A stretch of 64,000 nt of DNA from Larix kaempferi (Eukaryota; Streptophyta; Pinopsida; Pinales; Pinaceae): contig BSBM01000461.1 of assembly GCA_027924585.1 (NCBI GenBank), positions 4,152,501 to 4,216,500 of the forward strand, in the 5' to 3' direction. The translations under genes were made by a program, and so were the position numbers. Positions 38,178 to 49,950 of this stretch are shown piece by piece. Below the pieces are notes generated by a model. It saw only the letters and a program-made list of their open reading frames with translations. It was not told where the DNA came from and made no database searches. The number at the start of each line of letters is the position of its first letter. The stretch's first letter is position 1.

Positions 38178-41100
38178 AACTATTATCTGGATTTTGTTTT
38201 TGTTCCCAAGTATTCCTAACAACAATAGAAGTCACCCCTAGATCCCAACAGGGTAAAATGGAAATCAGTGCCAATAAATAAAATATTTCTTAAAACACGA
38301 GGATTTGAATTTCACTTATAAAATATTACTCTTCATTTTTTCAATCCTCTTTCAAAATTGTTCAATCGACGATCTGTTTTATTAATTCACCTTCGCAAAT
38401 GACTTCTCTCCCATCTTGGGACTGGTCTACAAGGTAAAAAAAATTCTCATATAAAGCGGATATCTTCCTTCTCCAAGAGGTCTCACAATATATGGCTCAT
38501 TGTTCGATCCTGGAACTTCACACAGTGATCTCACAAAATGTGAATCTTTGTCCCATCCCGGGCTATGGGCTATCACATAATGATATCACAATATGTGACT
38601 CATTATCTCATCTTGAGATTTACAAATGCTCCATCTTGGGACTACAAACAAGCCTCTTGCTTGCTTTCCATCTCGTCAAGGAGATTACAAAAGACTCTCC
38701 AATGACTCTCATCAAAAGAGCCTCCCAAAATTCCCCTGCTTTAAACTCTCTTAACAAAGTGTTTAAATAATTCTTCATGGTTAAAACTACAAGCTAAGGA
38801 GAGCACAAGAAGCCCCAAAAAATTCCTAGAGTGAACACATAAATGCCTTCTTCCTCTGCTACAAGGCAGTGAAATGTCAAGTTTGATGCAGACCTCTATC
38901 ATCATAAGTTGAAAATTACACTTGTCACCACCTTGCAAAGTGAGAGGTAATAAGAGCATTTGAAGACATGGGTACGACCAAGAGGATGACTAACATATTC
39001 ATGTGAAGGAAAGAGATCCACTGAAACATGTTGTAAACCATCCATAGGCAAATCATCTTTAAGAAGCGGTGGAAAAGATCCCAATAGACCTTGAGTAGGA
39101 ACTTCATCAATATTACCAAAGATCACTTTCTCTTCACTACTAAACACAATGAGGTTGTCTATTAGGCCCATAGACATGGTCAATAAATTATTAACTGCAG
39201 GATCTCATCACATATTTTGTTAACAAATTAATTCTATTTTTAAGGTTTATTTTCAATCTCAAATGGTATATGAAAGTATATTTTATGCAATGGGTTTAGG
39301 TTATAAATTTTGTTGTCATGCATCTTCCAATGCCAAGTGTCACACTCAAATGGTACCACATGGCACTCAAAGGACCCACGTTAGAGGAAAGCATCAAATC
39401 CTTGTCTTTATCACTCGGCACACAATCCCTATTATTTTCACGTTTTTGGCATTATCCACTTATTTTCAGCATGAAATACTGAAGTTTGTCTATGATCGAT
39501 CTACAAAATTCATTGAATGTCAAGGTAGCATCATAGTACTTGCTTTCGACTTGAGGATGAATGTTTTCATGAGATAATGTCTCATTTTTTATGGTTGCAT
39601 TCCCCCTCCTTAGCTATACCTTCACTTCACTTACCTTGGCTTGATCACATTATTATTATAGTGATATTCATACTCATGGATTTGAAATAGATTCATTGCA
39701 TTAATTTTTTCCATGTGTTGTGGCATTCATCCTTATTTATTTCACAAGATAATGCATCTCTTGCCTTACCGAGATAAATGTGGCCCTCAAACCATTTCAT
39801 GAAATTCTTATAATGTTGTCCATTATTTTATATTACAATTATTGTGTATGTTGTATGTTATTTCTGACTACATTTATTCAATACACAAGTTTGCTACAAC
39901 ATTATAGTGATCCCATTCCTTGAGTTTAAGAGCGGTTACTTTTAGATATGCCATCTATCACCTATAGGCATGTAAAACAGTCTTTCTTTAATATATATAT
40001 CAGATCTGTTTAGTGACTGTTAAAAGCATTTTGACTCCTTATTAGCATTTGCAAAGTGTATCTCAATTGACCATTTATGATGCCCATGGTAACATGCATT
40101 CATGGTTAAAATGTGGAGCGATATCTAAGCACACAAACACATATTTGACTCTATTAGGAGAGGGGTAGCCAAGTGTTTGACTAAATACTTAAACCAAAAA
40201 TAAGTACAACAGTGAACCCATAAAGCCACTTAGTTGAGTCAGGGATATTACATAAGTCCATCAATGAGCTAATTCAACATAGTATACATTCCTTTAAGAA
40301 TATATAATCAAGGGTATGTGACAATGGAGATAAGTTTAGGAATGGTTGACATTAAAAAAATGAGAAAGGAAGAGCAACAATTCAAAAATAGTTTCACTGA
40401 TAGAGTGAGAAGTCACAAAGAAAAAATGTTTTATTTATGAATTTGGTTTAGGGATTTATCCTTTTGTTATGTATATCCAATAACTAATCAAGTGTTGATA
40501 GAGGCAAGCCAAAATAGAGTCCAAAGATACATTATGAATGACTATAGTTGTCCTTCGAGAAAGGAGTACATAGTAACTTGACACTTAAGGTTAAAATTGA
40601 ACCTAAAATTACATGATGTACTTGTAAATATCTATACAAACTTCATATCAAATATGCTACAGGAATTAGGCTTTGTATGTTGCAATAGATGACATTTGTG
40701 ACAACAATCTCCACTCCCAAAAACTATCTCTATTATCTTCATCAATTAGGAATATAATCAAACAACTTCAAATCCCAGAAAAATATGGTAGACTTGGGAT
40801 CATCTTATAGTCAGCTAATGAAACCATTATACAAAATCTCATCAAATATTGGCCTAGAAATTTAGTAATATATTTAGGGAAACCGTTAGATAACTTGGAG
40901 CAGAATCACATGTTTTTTTCATTGGAAAAAACCATAGTTCTATTGATATTAATATAGAAAGTACATTTCGTATATGTATTTAAGTATTTCTGTCATGTTA
41001 AAAAAAGAGAGGGAAATAACAACTTTGTTTCTTCTTTTTGCTTGATACTCTAGAACATTACAAATGTTGGCTTCCACAACGGAGCAAAAAACTTGTCTCT

Positions 41101-41279
41101 GGACAACACTCGGAGTTCTAAAATTAGATTTCTCAAAAAAAGTTCTTACAATTTTCCATTTAAATGATCAAAATAAACCAGTAACTCCTAAATCTCTGAT
41201 ACGTCAATATCACTATATACTCCTTCATCCAGAATAGTCTCAAAACAAAGTGGGATGAAAATATTCAGAATGCCGACTC
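38178..41279. other. Spacer without recognised gene
   Basis: The minus frame 38902-39183 (LIDNLIVFSSEEKVIF...) and plus frame 39263-39577 are the longest but match nothing I know. GCTTTCGACTTGAGGATGAATG-like sequence near 39540-39560 resembles the end of some plant Ty3 polyproteins, too little to call. Confidence 0.4.
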
Positions 41280-41393
41280 TTAAATATGCCACAATCCATT
41301 CTTCAATTGTAGACTAGCTTTTGAAAGTCCATCCGCTTCTCCATTTCTTTCCCTGTACATGTGATGAAAAGAGATTGAGTTAAAACACTTGAA
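41280..41393 (-). pseudogene. LINE RNase H C-terminal tail
   Basis: About 37 minus-strand codons, including ISFHHMYRERNGEADGLSKA, end in a stop. The pattern hydrophobic-x-H-x-x-RE-x-N-x-x-AD-x-LSK-x-A-L is the C-terminal helix region of the RNase H domain found in plant LINE-type elements, with the conserved Asp of ADxLSK present. The rest of the domain is not visible upstream on the same strand. Confidence 0.65.
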
Positions 41394-41594
41394 TCTCATC
41401 AAATTTTGGCCTAGAAATGTAGTAAAAAATAACAAGTAATATAAATTATGTGAAAAAAGCTCAATGAAAAAAATCATACCTTCTCTTTCCAAAATAAACA
41501 AGTAGGAAATTTCAAAATTAGTTCTAAAATATAAAGATCACAACTAAGATCATAAGAGTTTCCTAATGTATGGTTGGAGAGGATTCAACTTATG

Positions 41595-43400
41595 TCATGT
41601 TCCTCGAATTTCTAATGTATGGGGATGAGCACAACTTTTGCACATGATGCTCTTTTCTTGTCTTTTACCAATCTGTCAAAAGGAAATCATTAATATGTAA
41701 GTAAGAAATTGTGTTTATAAAATGAAGAAACATCCATAAACTATAAAATTCTCACCCTTTTTCCATTGTGAATAAAATAGAAGTCTTCCTCAGAGCTTAA
41801 TTCCTCTTCGAATTCAAGGTGTCTTCTAACTTCAAACAAATTCCAGTTTTCTTCCATGGACAATGTTTTGAAATGTGCACCATCCTTAAAAATATCAATG
41901 GATATTAGAGGAGAATGGGTGCTATCGTCATTGTCTTGGTCTATTGGCATCCAAATCCAATCCATGTTATCCCTTATATGCCTAAAGCATTGAAGCATAA
42001 AAGAAACATAGAGAGTTTGTCTTGGTATTGAATATCTACAAGTTAAAGAGGTTGAATAAATAGTTAGAAAGCGATTTCAAACTTTCTGAAAATCAAAGAA
42101 AAGGAAAAAACAAAATTGTTAAACATTACCTAAAACGAAGTGTCTCTACACTCAAGACACATTTTAATTGCTCTCCATTCACAACATGTAATCTTGTATT
42201 CCATCCAGAGTAAAATAAGTTACGTAATAACATGTCAGAGGGGTTTGTGCAAGAATAAGTCTTCTTAGTCATTCGAATAGAGTCCTCTTCCTTGAACAAT
42301 TCAACAAAAACCAAAAATGGTAAGTGCATACCAAAATGATCACATGCACCACCCTTCTCCCACATAAAAGATTATATTTCAAGAACTAATTTTGAACATA
42401 CACAATCAATTAATGTTGGATTAGAATTTGGTAAGCCAGTTTCACGAAGAGTGGGTAACTTGGCTTCTTCAATTCGTCCAACCCTTTTACTACTTGGGAG
42501 AAAGTAATCATACTTATAAAACCAGACCTCTTTTTCCCTCAATGACATGGAACTCTTTCCTTCATAGAGTATCTCTCCTATTTGCGAATGGAAAACACAT
42601 AAAATACTAGTAATACTCTCCACAGGTTGCCATTCTTCAAAATCAGAAATGCACAAACCTACACAGAAAAATGTAAAACACATATTAATTATCCATCTAA
42701 GCTAGGGCATTCATATTTTAATACTCATAAAAAATTTATATAAAAAACTTCAATGCGTATAAAATGACGAGCCCTTACAATTTAGTCCAATTTGAGGAAA
42801 ATTTTCTTGTTTGGCAACAGATTCTTTGAGCATGTCCTTGCATTCATACACATGAACTATGAGCATCTTCTCCACTTTTTCACCCTATTGGCTCCACTTA
42901 AATGCCCTTACTACACCTTTCCAATGGGATTTTAAATTATCTTGTCTTTTTTTTTCCCAAATACGATTCCTTGATGGTTGCAAAGTAACCCAAGATAAAA
43001 TGGATGCCTGTGACATGATCCAATTTCCCATTTCATCCTTTGCATTCTCAACTATAATAGTTTCCAACTTTCCAGAAGATCTACGAGTGCCCATGTCACT
43101 GCAAGAAAGATACAAAGGATCCATAGGAAAAAGTTAACAAGAAATTTAATTCAACAACATTGCAAAGTAACTAAAATGGAATTCCTATATTGCCCTTTAT
43201 GGCATTGCTGTATGGGAATTAAATAAAATAATAAGCAACTAAATTGAAATAGGGGTATAACAATGCTAAATTGAACAACAAACAACCTTGCCTGATAGCC
43301 CAAAATCCATTAGCAGCAGAGGTAATGTCTTTCCTGGTGACTTCTGGATGACTTAGAAACCAACAATCAATAGTAATCAATTGTAATTACCATTTGTAGA
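41595..43400 (-). pseudogene. Unrecognised five-exon gene with acidic C-terminal part, probably disabled
   Basis: Exons by consistent splice phase: about 43370-43292 (HPEVTRKDITSAANGFWAI), 43098-42779, 42658-42130, 42036-41756 and 41672-41595 (TGA). Introns: 43291-43099 with a GC donor (CAG|GCAAGG ... TTGCAG|), then GTAAGG/TGTAG, GTAATG/TTGTAG and GTGAGA/GACAG. Junctions 1-2 and 2-3 keep frame perfectly. Visible parts: SSGKLETIIVENAKDEMGNW and SWVTLQPSRNRIWEKKRQ in exon 2, DFEEWQPVESITSILCVF in exon 3, MDWIWMPIDQDNDD and a Glu-rich stretch then HNGKR in exon 4, and CKSCAHPH in exon 5. No family recognised; about 400 residues. Damage: TAG at 42885-42887, TAA at 42372-42374, and a one-base excess in the T run at 41999-42003. 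No start codon or upstream exon is certain. Confidence 0.6.
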
Positions 43401-43979
43401 TATAATTTATGGGCAGCCTGCGGCTATCTCCTATGGCATTAGGTAGATCTACTTCAACAGTAAGGAAAAACCCTTGTTTTCAGTTTTACATTGGATATGT
43501 GCACTTCAAATTGAAGAGTAAGAGTGCTATGCATTAATGGCTCTGTTTGAGGTAGAGACCAACATTAGAAGGGTTTATATGTCTCAAATTTAGAGCATTT
43601 TTGGAATTTGTTCCACATTTGGAGGGGCATATTTGTTATTATTGGAGCATCTTTTCATGGTTGGTCCATGGAGTGTCGACCTTTGGAGGTGCCCTAGTCA
43701 TTACTTGTGCCATTTTGAGAGGTGGCATTCACCATTAGATTGACTCTTACATACCTTCCATGTCTTCTTCGGCCTAGCATCCACTCTTGGAGGTGATCCA
43801 TGCACATTTTGAGGGGTTCATTTAACCTTGGAGTAGACCTAGGGATCAAAAACTTGAACCTAGGGTTATTTCATTGCTTGGATACAACATTTCCTTGGAG
43901 CGCTAGATTTTGGAGGCTACTTTTGTCATTAATGGGTGAGGCTATCCCTCTTCTAGTGATTTTTCTTAGATATATTGCC
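43401..43979. other. Spacer without recognised gene
   Basis: Contains irregular repeats of short words such as TTTGGAGG and CATTTTGAGG. No frame supported. Confidence 0.35.
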
Positions 43980-44170
43980 TTCTTTTTTAGAATCCCTTTA
44001 ATCAAGTGGAAAAAGCATAGCAAGCCTAATGCCTTGGGGTGATGGGGCCCATGGGGGTTGAACAACATTCACCATTTGGGAGACCTTTAGTAGTTAAAAT
44101 TCTATGGAGGATGATCAAGAATAATAGACTGTGGCAGCTGGTGTTAAAAATTAGGTATTAGCAACCCTAT
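43980..44170 (+). pseudogene. LINE reverse transcriptase C-terminal scrap, copy 1
   Basis: In shifting frames it reads KWKKHSKPNALG, then RPLVVKILWRMIKNNRLWQL and LKIRY. This matches the conserved block after the reverse transcriptase of plant LINEs: a Trp-rich segment with ALSAKLxWRLxxN...LWxxVLKxKY. The flanking sequence is repeated at 44711-44850. Confidence 0.6.
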
Positions 44171-44639
44171 CTAGGATTTGTGCTAAAGGAAAATGACTAT
44201 GGGCTTAAGGAAAGGATATGGTTGTATCAAAAGGTTGAAAAAAGAATTACAATAAGTTGTATAAGGTGGTTGTCCCTTTTTTTTAACCTAATATTCTAAG
44301 GCTTATACAAGGTAACAAAATAAAAATGTATGTATCCATTGCATAGATAAAATCACATTGAACCTTTTTTATCTGAATTGGTGGTCATCCTCTAGACAGA
44401 TATTATGGCATGATTTCTTGAGGGTTGTTTCTTCCAGCCTTCTCTAAAATGTGCAACAACACCTGCATAATGTATTTCATATTCTACTTTGAATATAATA
44501 TTATAAAATATGGTTCTTTTCTGGGAAGAAAGGTGACTGTCCCTCGAAGAGCTTTTAAATTTAGTGAACATTGTATTTGAAACAATACCAGTTACTCTCA
44601 ATCCTTGACATATAACTCAGTAGGTATATTGGAAAAATA

Positions 44640-44990
44640 TAGGGAATTTTTTTTAAATTTATGTGGAAGGGAAAGAAAGGTAAAGTGGGCATCCTTGGAA
44701 AAAGCTTAGCAAGCCTAATGCCCTGGGGTGACAGGGTTTGAACAATAATCACCATTTGGGAAATCCTTGGTAGCTGAAATTCTATGGAGGTTGATCAAGA
44801 ATATTGGATTGTGGTAGCTAGTGATAAAATAAAGGTATATAGCTACCCTGTCAATCGAAGATTGGATATGGATAAGAATTAAACCTTTTTCAAGAAATGT
44901 TACATTTATCTTCTCGGTGAATTTATTGGTGAGGTTCTGGAATCTAACTTATCGACAATATTGGGGAAAATAAATAAATATATTAAATAG
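44640..44990 (+). pseudogene. LINE reverse transcriptase C-terminal scrap, copy 2
   Basis: A second version of the block at 43980-44170: FMWKGKKGK near 44660, then KSLVAEILWRLIKNIGLW, an in-frame TAG, LVIK, TAA, RYIATLSIEDWI. The last piece fits the next conserved LINE segment (SI.DWIR). The two copies differ enough to be separate insertions or an old duplication. Confidence 0.6.
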
Positions 44991-45632
44991 AACAGAATTT
45001 GAAATAGAGCACAATGGAGAGTAAATAAACCAAAGTACTAGAGTAGAATTTGAAATAGAGTTCAAGGGTTATCAAATTCAGAGGAAGGATAACTTTTTAT
45101 GAAATGAAGGCTATATCTCTCTCATGCACCACAAGAAGACAAAACATGTGCAAAGAACAGGATTTTGATTCATGACCATTCGTGAATTTTCATGGAATAA
45201 ATGTCCTTAAATAGAAAGAAGATCTCCCCTCATAACTGCGATGTGGCCTCTGCTAATGTTACCCTAGCAAATTGTTACGCTTAGGATATGCCACCTAGAT
45301 ATATCCAGATTACAACCCCTTTATTGGAGAGATGAGATGGGATCATTCACATGCCTAACAACCAAAGTCATCAAACGTGAGCTCAGCAAAGACTCAGTTG
45401 GCTTTGGGATTGGAAAAACTCAATTCAAGACTTGGTGAAACTCGGAAAATAGAAAGAAAAAAAATCTCAAAATATAGCAAATTCAGTTCAGAAAAAAATA
45501 CATTAATAACATTTTCGATCCATATAAGCTATAAAACAACAGTTTGTCTACAAATTTATTAGATAATGTCATAAAATATTATAATACAAAATTTGACACT
45601 AGATTTTTTTTGCATAACAGTGAATTGAGCAT

Positions 45633-45900
45633 AAATAAAAAAAAGGTTGCAATCTATGATTCCATCATCAAATTGACAAATAATACCAAGGTTCTGAGCA
45701 TGCATATTTCCATAGTGTTATGTCATTGTGTTAAGAATTCTGGAATGTCACTATGTAAAATTTTTGAAAGACCAAAATTCTTGACATTCTAGAATTCTTA
45801 ACACAATACTAAGGTTGTTGATAATGAACTGAACACAAATAAAAAAAGGTTGCAATCTATGATTCCATCATCAAACTGAAAAATAATACACAATTCAACA
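45633..45900. repeat. Short direct repeat about 204 bp apart
   Basis: AAAAAAGGTTGCAATCTATG followed by ATTCCATCATCAAA occurs near 45640 and again near 45844. The two copies bracket the hairpin at 45728-45804. Confidence 0.75.
45728..45804. repeat. Inverted repeat (22 of 23 bp) with 31 bp loop
   Basis: Arm 45728-45750 begins GTGTTAAGAATTC and pairs with 45782-45804, which ends GAATTCTTAACAC, with one mismatch. No T tract or gene end nearby suggests a function. Confidence 0.85.
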
Positions 45901-46144
45901 ACTACTATTAAACAGTCAAGCTACATAATTAATAACATAATTAGAAATTAATAATGGGCAATGTCTTCAAATCCAATCTCAAGACGCGTCCACAACTATG
46001 AGGATTCCTAAATAAGTCCTCAAAGAGCGAGTGCCAACATCACTAGCCTAAAGATGAAGCTATGATGTAGGTTTATTAGGTGTATGAAGATGAAGTTGTG
46101 ATGTAGGTGTATTAGGTGTTTGAAATCGAGACAATGGAAAAATA

Positions 46145-47012
46145 GAGATATCCTCAATGACCCCATCAAGCAAACTCAAATCATCATCAAGAGAATCATC
46201 CTCTGCAACCTATTCAAATTTTGATTCAATATTATCCAATAAAATTGGACCCATATCCTTTGCTCACAGTTGTTTCCTAGAGATCCTCAATGACCCCATC
46301 AAGAAAAATCAATTCATCATCAAGAGAATCATCCTCTGCAACCTATTCAAATTTTGGATCAATCTTATCTAATGAAATTGGACCCGTATCCTTTGCTCAA
46401 AATTATTTCCTACAGATCCTCAATGAACCCATCAAGCAAACTTGAATCATAATCAAGATTAATCATGCTCTGCAACCTATTCAAATTCTAGATCAATCTT
46501 ATCCAATAAATCTGGACCTATGTCCTTTGGTCATAGTTGTTTCCTACAGATCCTCAATGACCCCATCAAGCAAACTCAAATCACCATCAAAAGAATCATC
46601 CTCTACAACCTATTCAAGCTTTGGATCAATATTATTCAATAAAATTGGACCCATGTTCTTTGGTCATAGTTGTTTCCTATGGATCCTCAATGACCCCATC
46701 AAGAAAACTCAAATCATCATCAAGAGAATCATCCTCTGCAACATATTCAAATTCTGGATCAATATTCCACTAAAATTGGACCCATATTGTTTGGTCACAG
46801 TTGTTTGTTAAGTAGGTGAAGATTGTAATAAATGAAGACTAGCTTCTATGGTCGCTCATGCTCTGACCTATTGTGCTACTTAGTGTGGATATGCATAAAT
46901 ACTAGCCAATTACACTCAAAACCTACGGAGTTGCAAGGCTGACTCAAAAATCTAATGGTGAATTCTTGTGGATGTTGTGTCTTAGAGCCACAACCTATCC
47001 ACCAATGGGGCC
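46145..47012 (-). pseudogene. hAT transposase, C-terminal dimerisation region and acidic tail
   Basis: Minus-strand reading from 47012: PHWWIGCGSKTQHPQEFTIR, then FLSQPCNSVGFECNWLVF, HIHTK, TAG, HNRSEHERP, TAG, KLVFIYYNLHLLNKQL. This is the hallmark of plant hAT C-terminal dimerisation domains: WW...YG, A..LLSQ.CSSSGCERNWS.F..IH.KKRNRLE..R...LVY..YN..L. Conserved positions retained include WW, LSQ.C, NW and YYNL. Beyond it a 133 bp tandem array encodes repeats of an acidic tail (GPILLDNI ... VAEDDSLDDDLSLLDGVIED), followed by a TPNTPTSQLHLHTPNKPTS stretch. The catalytic DDE region and BED finger are not found upstream, so only the end survives. Confidence 0.75.
46151..46813. repeat. Tandem array, five copies of about 133 bp
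   Basis: The anchor TCCTCAATGA.CCCATCAAG recurs at 46151, 46284, 46417, 46551 and 46684, giving steps of 133, 133, 134 and 133 bp. The minus strand of each encodes the acidic hAT tail segment. Since 133 is not a multiple of three, the frame moves at every junction. Confidence 0.93.
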
Positions 47013-47834
47013 TTTTAAAAAAAAAAACTTACAAGTTCTATAATGCCACACATGAGAAAGAAAACTAGGAAATTATAACGTAACAATTTAAAAATTAATC
47101 TTAGCCGACATTTTCTTGGACCTATGAAGAATATATAGTCAAACATTTAGTGAACAAATAAGCTAAAAAATATGTTTTCCTATATTTTGAAGCTATGAGG
47201 ATAAGGCATGGAGGAATTTGGTTAGTGATATTGTGAGATATAGATGGGAAAGTAACATTTTCATGGATAATTTGAAATCTTGAAGTTCTTCATAGCATTC
47301 AAAAGTGATTTCCACTGACATTGGGAAAAGTTCAAATAAATCAAATATGGATTGTACATCCCAAAGCGTTGAACCAATACAATTCATGGGTGGTGAGCAC
47401 GTTACAGGGGTGCAAGTTTAGAAAATATATTCAATCTATTTCTCATGGACAACTAGCCTCAAGCATTCAAGGTTTTGTTGCAGCACTTGTGTGAGAACAA
47501 CCAACACGTGGCCCAATGAAAGGTTTTACCCAGCCATACTGGATCTATAATTTTATTCACACTTTGGGGCATAAACAATGGCATTTTCTAAATGAGGTAT
47601 TCACATCCTTCTCAAAAGATAATAAATTTGATTTAAAATTTTGACAAAAACCCAATTCCTAATTCAAACAGCCCCACTTCTGTAACTCAAAATGTGATAC
47701 AAGAGCCGAGGATGCCATTTACATATCGGGTTTTTTCCCTTAAGATGCTTTGGCTTCATTTTCATTCAAAGCCTCCTCTTTGCTAGCCTTCCAAAATAGA
47801 CAAACTTCTCTATTATAGACTATAAAGAAGACAT
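47013..47834. other. Spacer without recognised gene
   Basis: Would hold the central hAT transposase part. The minus frame 47193-47387 shows no hAT motif. Confidence 0.35.
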
Positions 47835-48575
47835 CACTACAACAAAATAGCCCTTTAGGGGCGGTTTTGGCTTGCAAGGGTTTTGGTAAACCCCCCCCTA
47901 AAAGTTTTTTCATACCTTTGGAGGCGGTCTTTTAAAACCGCCCCTAAAAGTCATGGAAATTGGACTTTTAGGGGGGGGGGGGGTTTAAAACTGCCCCCAA
48001 AAGTCCTAAATTTTGACTTTTGGGGGCGGTTTTGGGAAACCCCCCCCCCTAAAAGCTCAATTCTCATAACGTTTGGGGGCGGTTTGTCAAAACCCCCCCT
48101 AAAAGTCATGAGAATTGAACTTTTGGAGATGGTTTTTATGGAACCCCCCTTAAAGGTCGTGAGAATTGAACTTTTGGAGGCAGTTGTTTGAAACCCCCCC
48201 TAAAATCCCATTTCTCATAACTTTTGGGGCCGGTTTGTCAACCCCCCCCTAAAAGTCATGAGAATTGAACTTTGGGAGGCAGTTTCTTTGGAACCCCCCT
48301 TAAAAGTCATGAGAATTGAACTTTTGGAGGCGGTTGTTTGAAAATCCCCCCTAAAAGCCCAATTCTCATAACTTTTGGGGGCGGTTTGTCAAAACCCCCA
48401 TTAAAAGTCATGAGAATTGAACTTTTGGAGGCAGTTTTTTTTGGAACCCCCCTTAAAACTCATGAGAATTGAACTTTTGGAGGTGGTTTTTGGGCACCCC
48501 CTTAAAAGTCATGAGAATTGAGCTTTTGGAGGCGGTTTGTTGGAGCCCCCCCCCTAAAAGTCATAAGAATTGACC
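47835..48575 (+). mobile_element. CACTA-type transposon terminus with subterminal repeat array
   Basis: Starts CACTACAACAAAATAGCCC followed by TTTAGGGGCGGTTTT, the typical terminal inverted repeat of plant CACTA (En/Spm) elements. Then come about a dozen repeats in alternating orientation of a 50-65 bp unit made of (T)TTTGGGGGCGGTTT, a run of C, TAAAAGTCATGAGAATTGAA or variants, which would be the transposase-binding subterminal region. Runs of C and G reach ten or more. The opposite terminus, which should end TTTTGTTGTAGTG, was not found. Confidence 0.8.
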
Positions 48576-48984
48576 CCCTTACCCTTAGACGTTATGTTTT
48601 GACTTGATAATATGGCCCAATCAATGATAACCATTCTTGGTCGCATAGAGCTTGAAATGGCCATTTCTTGCTTGTAAGCCAAATATTTCCCACATAGAGA
48701 TGACGTTATGGACTAGGGCCCCATTTGTGGGCCCCGATCCCTTGAGGAAAATGTTATGGCCTAGGACTTTATATGTTTACCCTAGAACATGGACTAAGGC
48801 CATGAGAGCCATCCTTAGTGATCCAAACTTGAAATGAACACTATTTCCACTTACATGATAAAGATTCCCTTTATAGAGCTTGTATGGTGGACATAGGCCT
48901 ATTAATGTCACATGATCCCTAGAGACAAAATGGCCTAAGTTGGTAAGCTTGATGCAGAAGAATTATCACTAGAGACAAATTGGC
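48576..48984. other. Spacer between CACTA array and LINE fragment
   Basis: Three loosely repeated stretches on ATATGGCC(C/T)A and CTTG(A/T)AATG themes. The plus frame 48652-48837 has no domain. Probably CACTA interior. Confidence 0.35.
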
Positions 48985-49659
48985 TTGCCGCTTGAGACTG
49001 TTCAATGGATCATGGCTTGTATTACTTCCACCAGCTTCAAGGTCTTGATCAATGGATCTTCGACAAATGTTGTTCCTTGTATCATAGGGGTTCGACAGGG
49101 CTACCCTCTTTCTCCACTATTATTTATTTTAGCTATCAAGGGGCTCAGTAGGCCCATGACTGCTGCTAAATCTGAAGGGATGCTTAAGGGGATTAAGCTC
49201 ACTCGTACTTTATCCATTTCTCACTTACTGTTTGTGGATGATGTTTTAATTTTGGGGGCTGCTACCTTGCGGGAGTGGTAGGTCTACAAAAATGTATTTC
49301 ATGAGTTTTTTAATGCCTCTAGCATGGCCATCAGTCTATGTAAGTCGAATTTTCTTTTCAATTACAAGGACCAGGCGATGTTAAATTCTATTAAATCAAT
49401 GTTCCCCTTTATCTTCGAGCCGCTGAACTGTGGGGTCAAGTATCTTGGGTACTTTATTAAAGCTAATGATTATAGGGTGGTAGATTGGAGATGGTTACTG
49501 CAGAGGGTTGATCGTCTAATAAATTTTTGCTCACACCGGTGGCTCTCCATTGGGGGGAGGCTCATCCTAGCCCAATTGGTTTTGCAAAGTCTTTCAATGT
49601 ATTGGTTTGGTCTGAGGAATTTACTTGTGTCTATTCTTAACTATATTCGGGGCAAGTTA
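48985..49659 (+). pseudogene. LINE (non-LTR) reverse transcriptase fragment
   Basis: One frame open for about 225 codons apart from a TAG at 49279-49281. It contains GVRQGYPLSPLLFILAIKGL (the conserved RQGxPLSPxLF motif), LLFVDDVLIL (catalytic box, FVDD in place of the usual YADD), a thumb-like region, and HRWLSIGGRLILAQLVLQSL, a landmark of plant LINE polymerases. The fingers region with the first catalytic Asp is missing upstream. The frame runs into the CACTA-like end at 49660, so the LINE was probably interrupted there. Confidence 0.9.
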
Positions 49660-49950
49660 CACTAGTACAAAATGAGAGATAAGTGACCAGGTTATAAGTT
49701 CCTTTTGAGATGGTCCTTTAAGGTTCGTCACCAAATCTCTTTTCAGTGACACTTTTGGTGAGGGTTGTTAAAGGCCCATTATTGATTCTCTCTTTGGTGA
49801 CACTTCTAGTGACAATATTTTATTAGCCCTCACTAATACTCTTTTATGTTACTTTTGGTGACTGTAGAAAAATGTCTGTCACCAATGATCGTTCTAATGG
49901 GTTTTTGGTGACACTATGTGACAGTTGCTATATTTTTTGACAAAAGATTA
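49660..49950 (+). mobile_element. Second CACTA-type terminus
   Basis: CACTAGTACAAAATGAGAG is a common plant CACTA end. It is followed by subterminal repeats of TTTGGTGACA(C/T) and the inverse TGTCACCAA between about 49740 and 49935. It differs from the terminus at 47835 in both its TIR and its subterminal motif, so the two belong to different families. The matching right end (TTTTGTACTAGTG) was not found in the window. Confidence 0.65.

Noticed and set aside
38902-39183. 93-codon minus-strand frame (LIDNLIVFSSEEKVIF...)
   Set aside because: Looks protein-like in part, but has no neighbours, splice context or family I recognise; too weak to list as a gene.
47883-48191. 102-codon frame across the CACTA array
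   Set aside because: Gly/Pro/Lys-rich repeats reflect the G and C runs of the subterminal array, not a protein.
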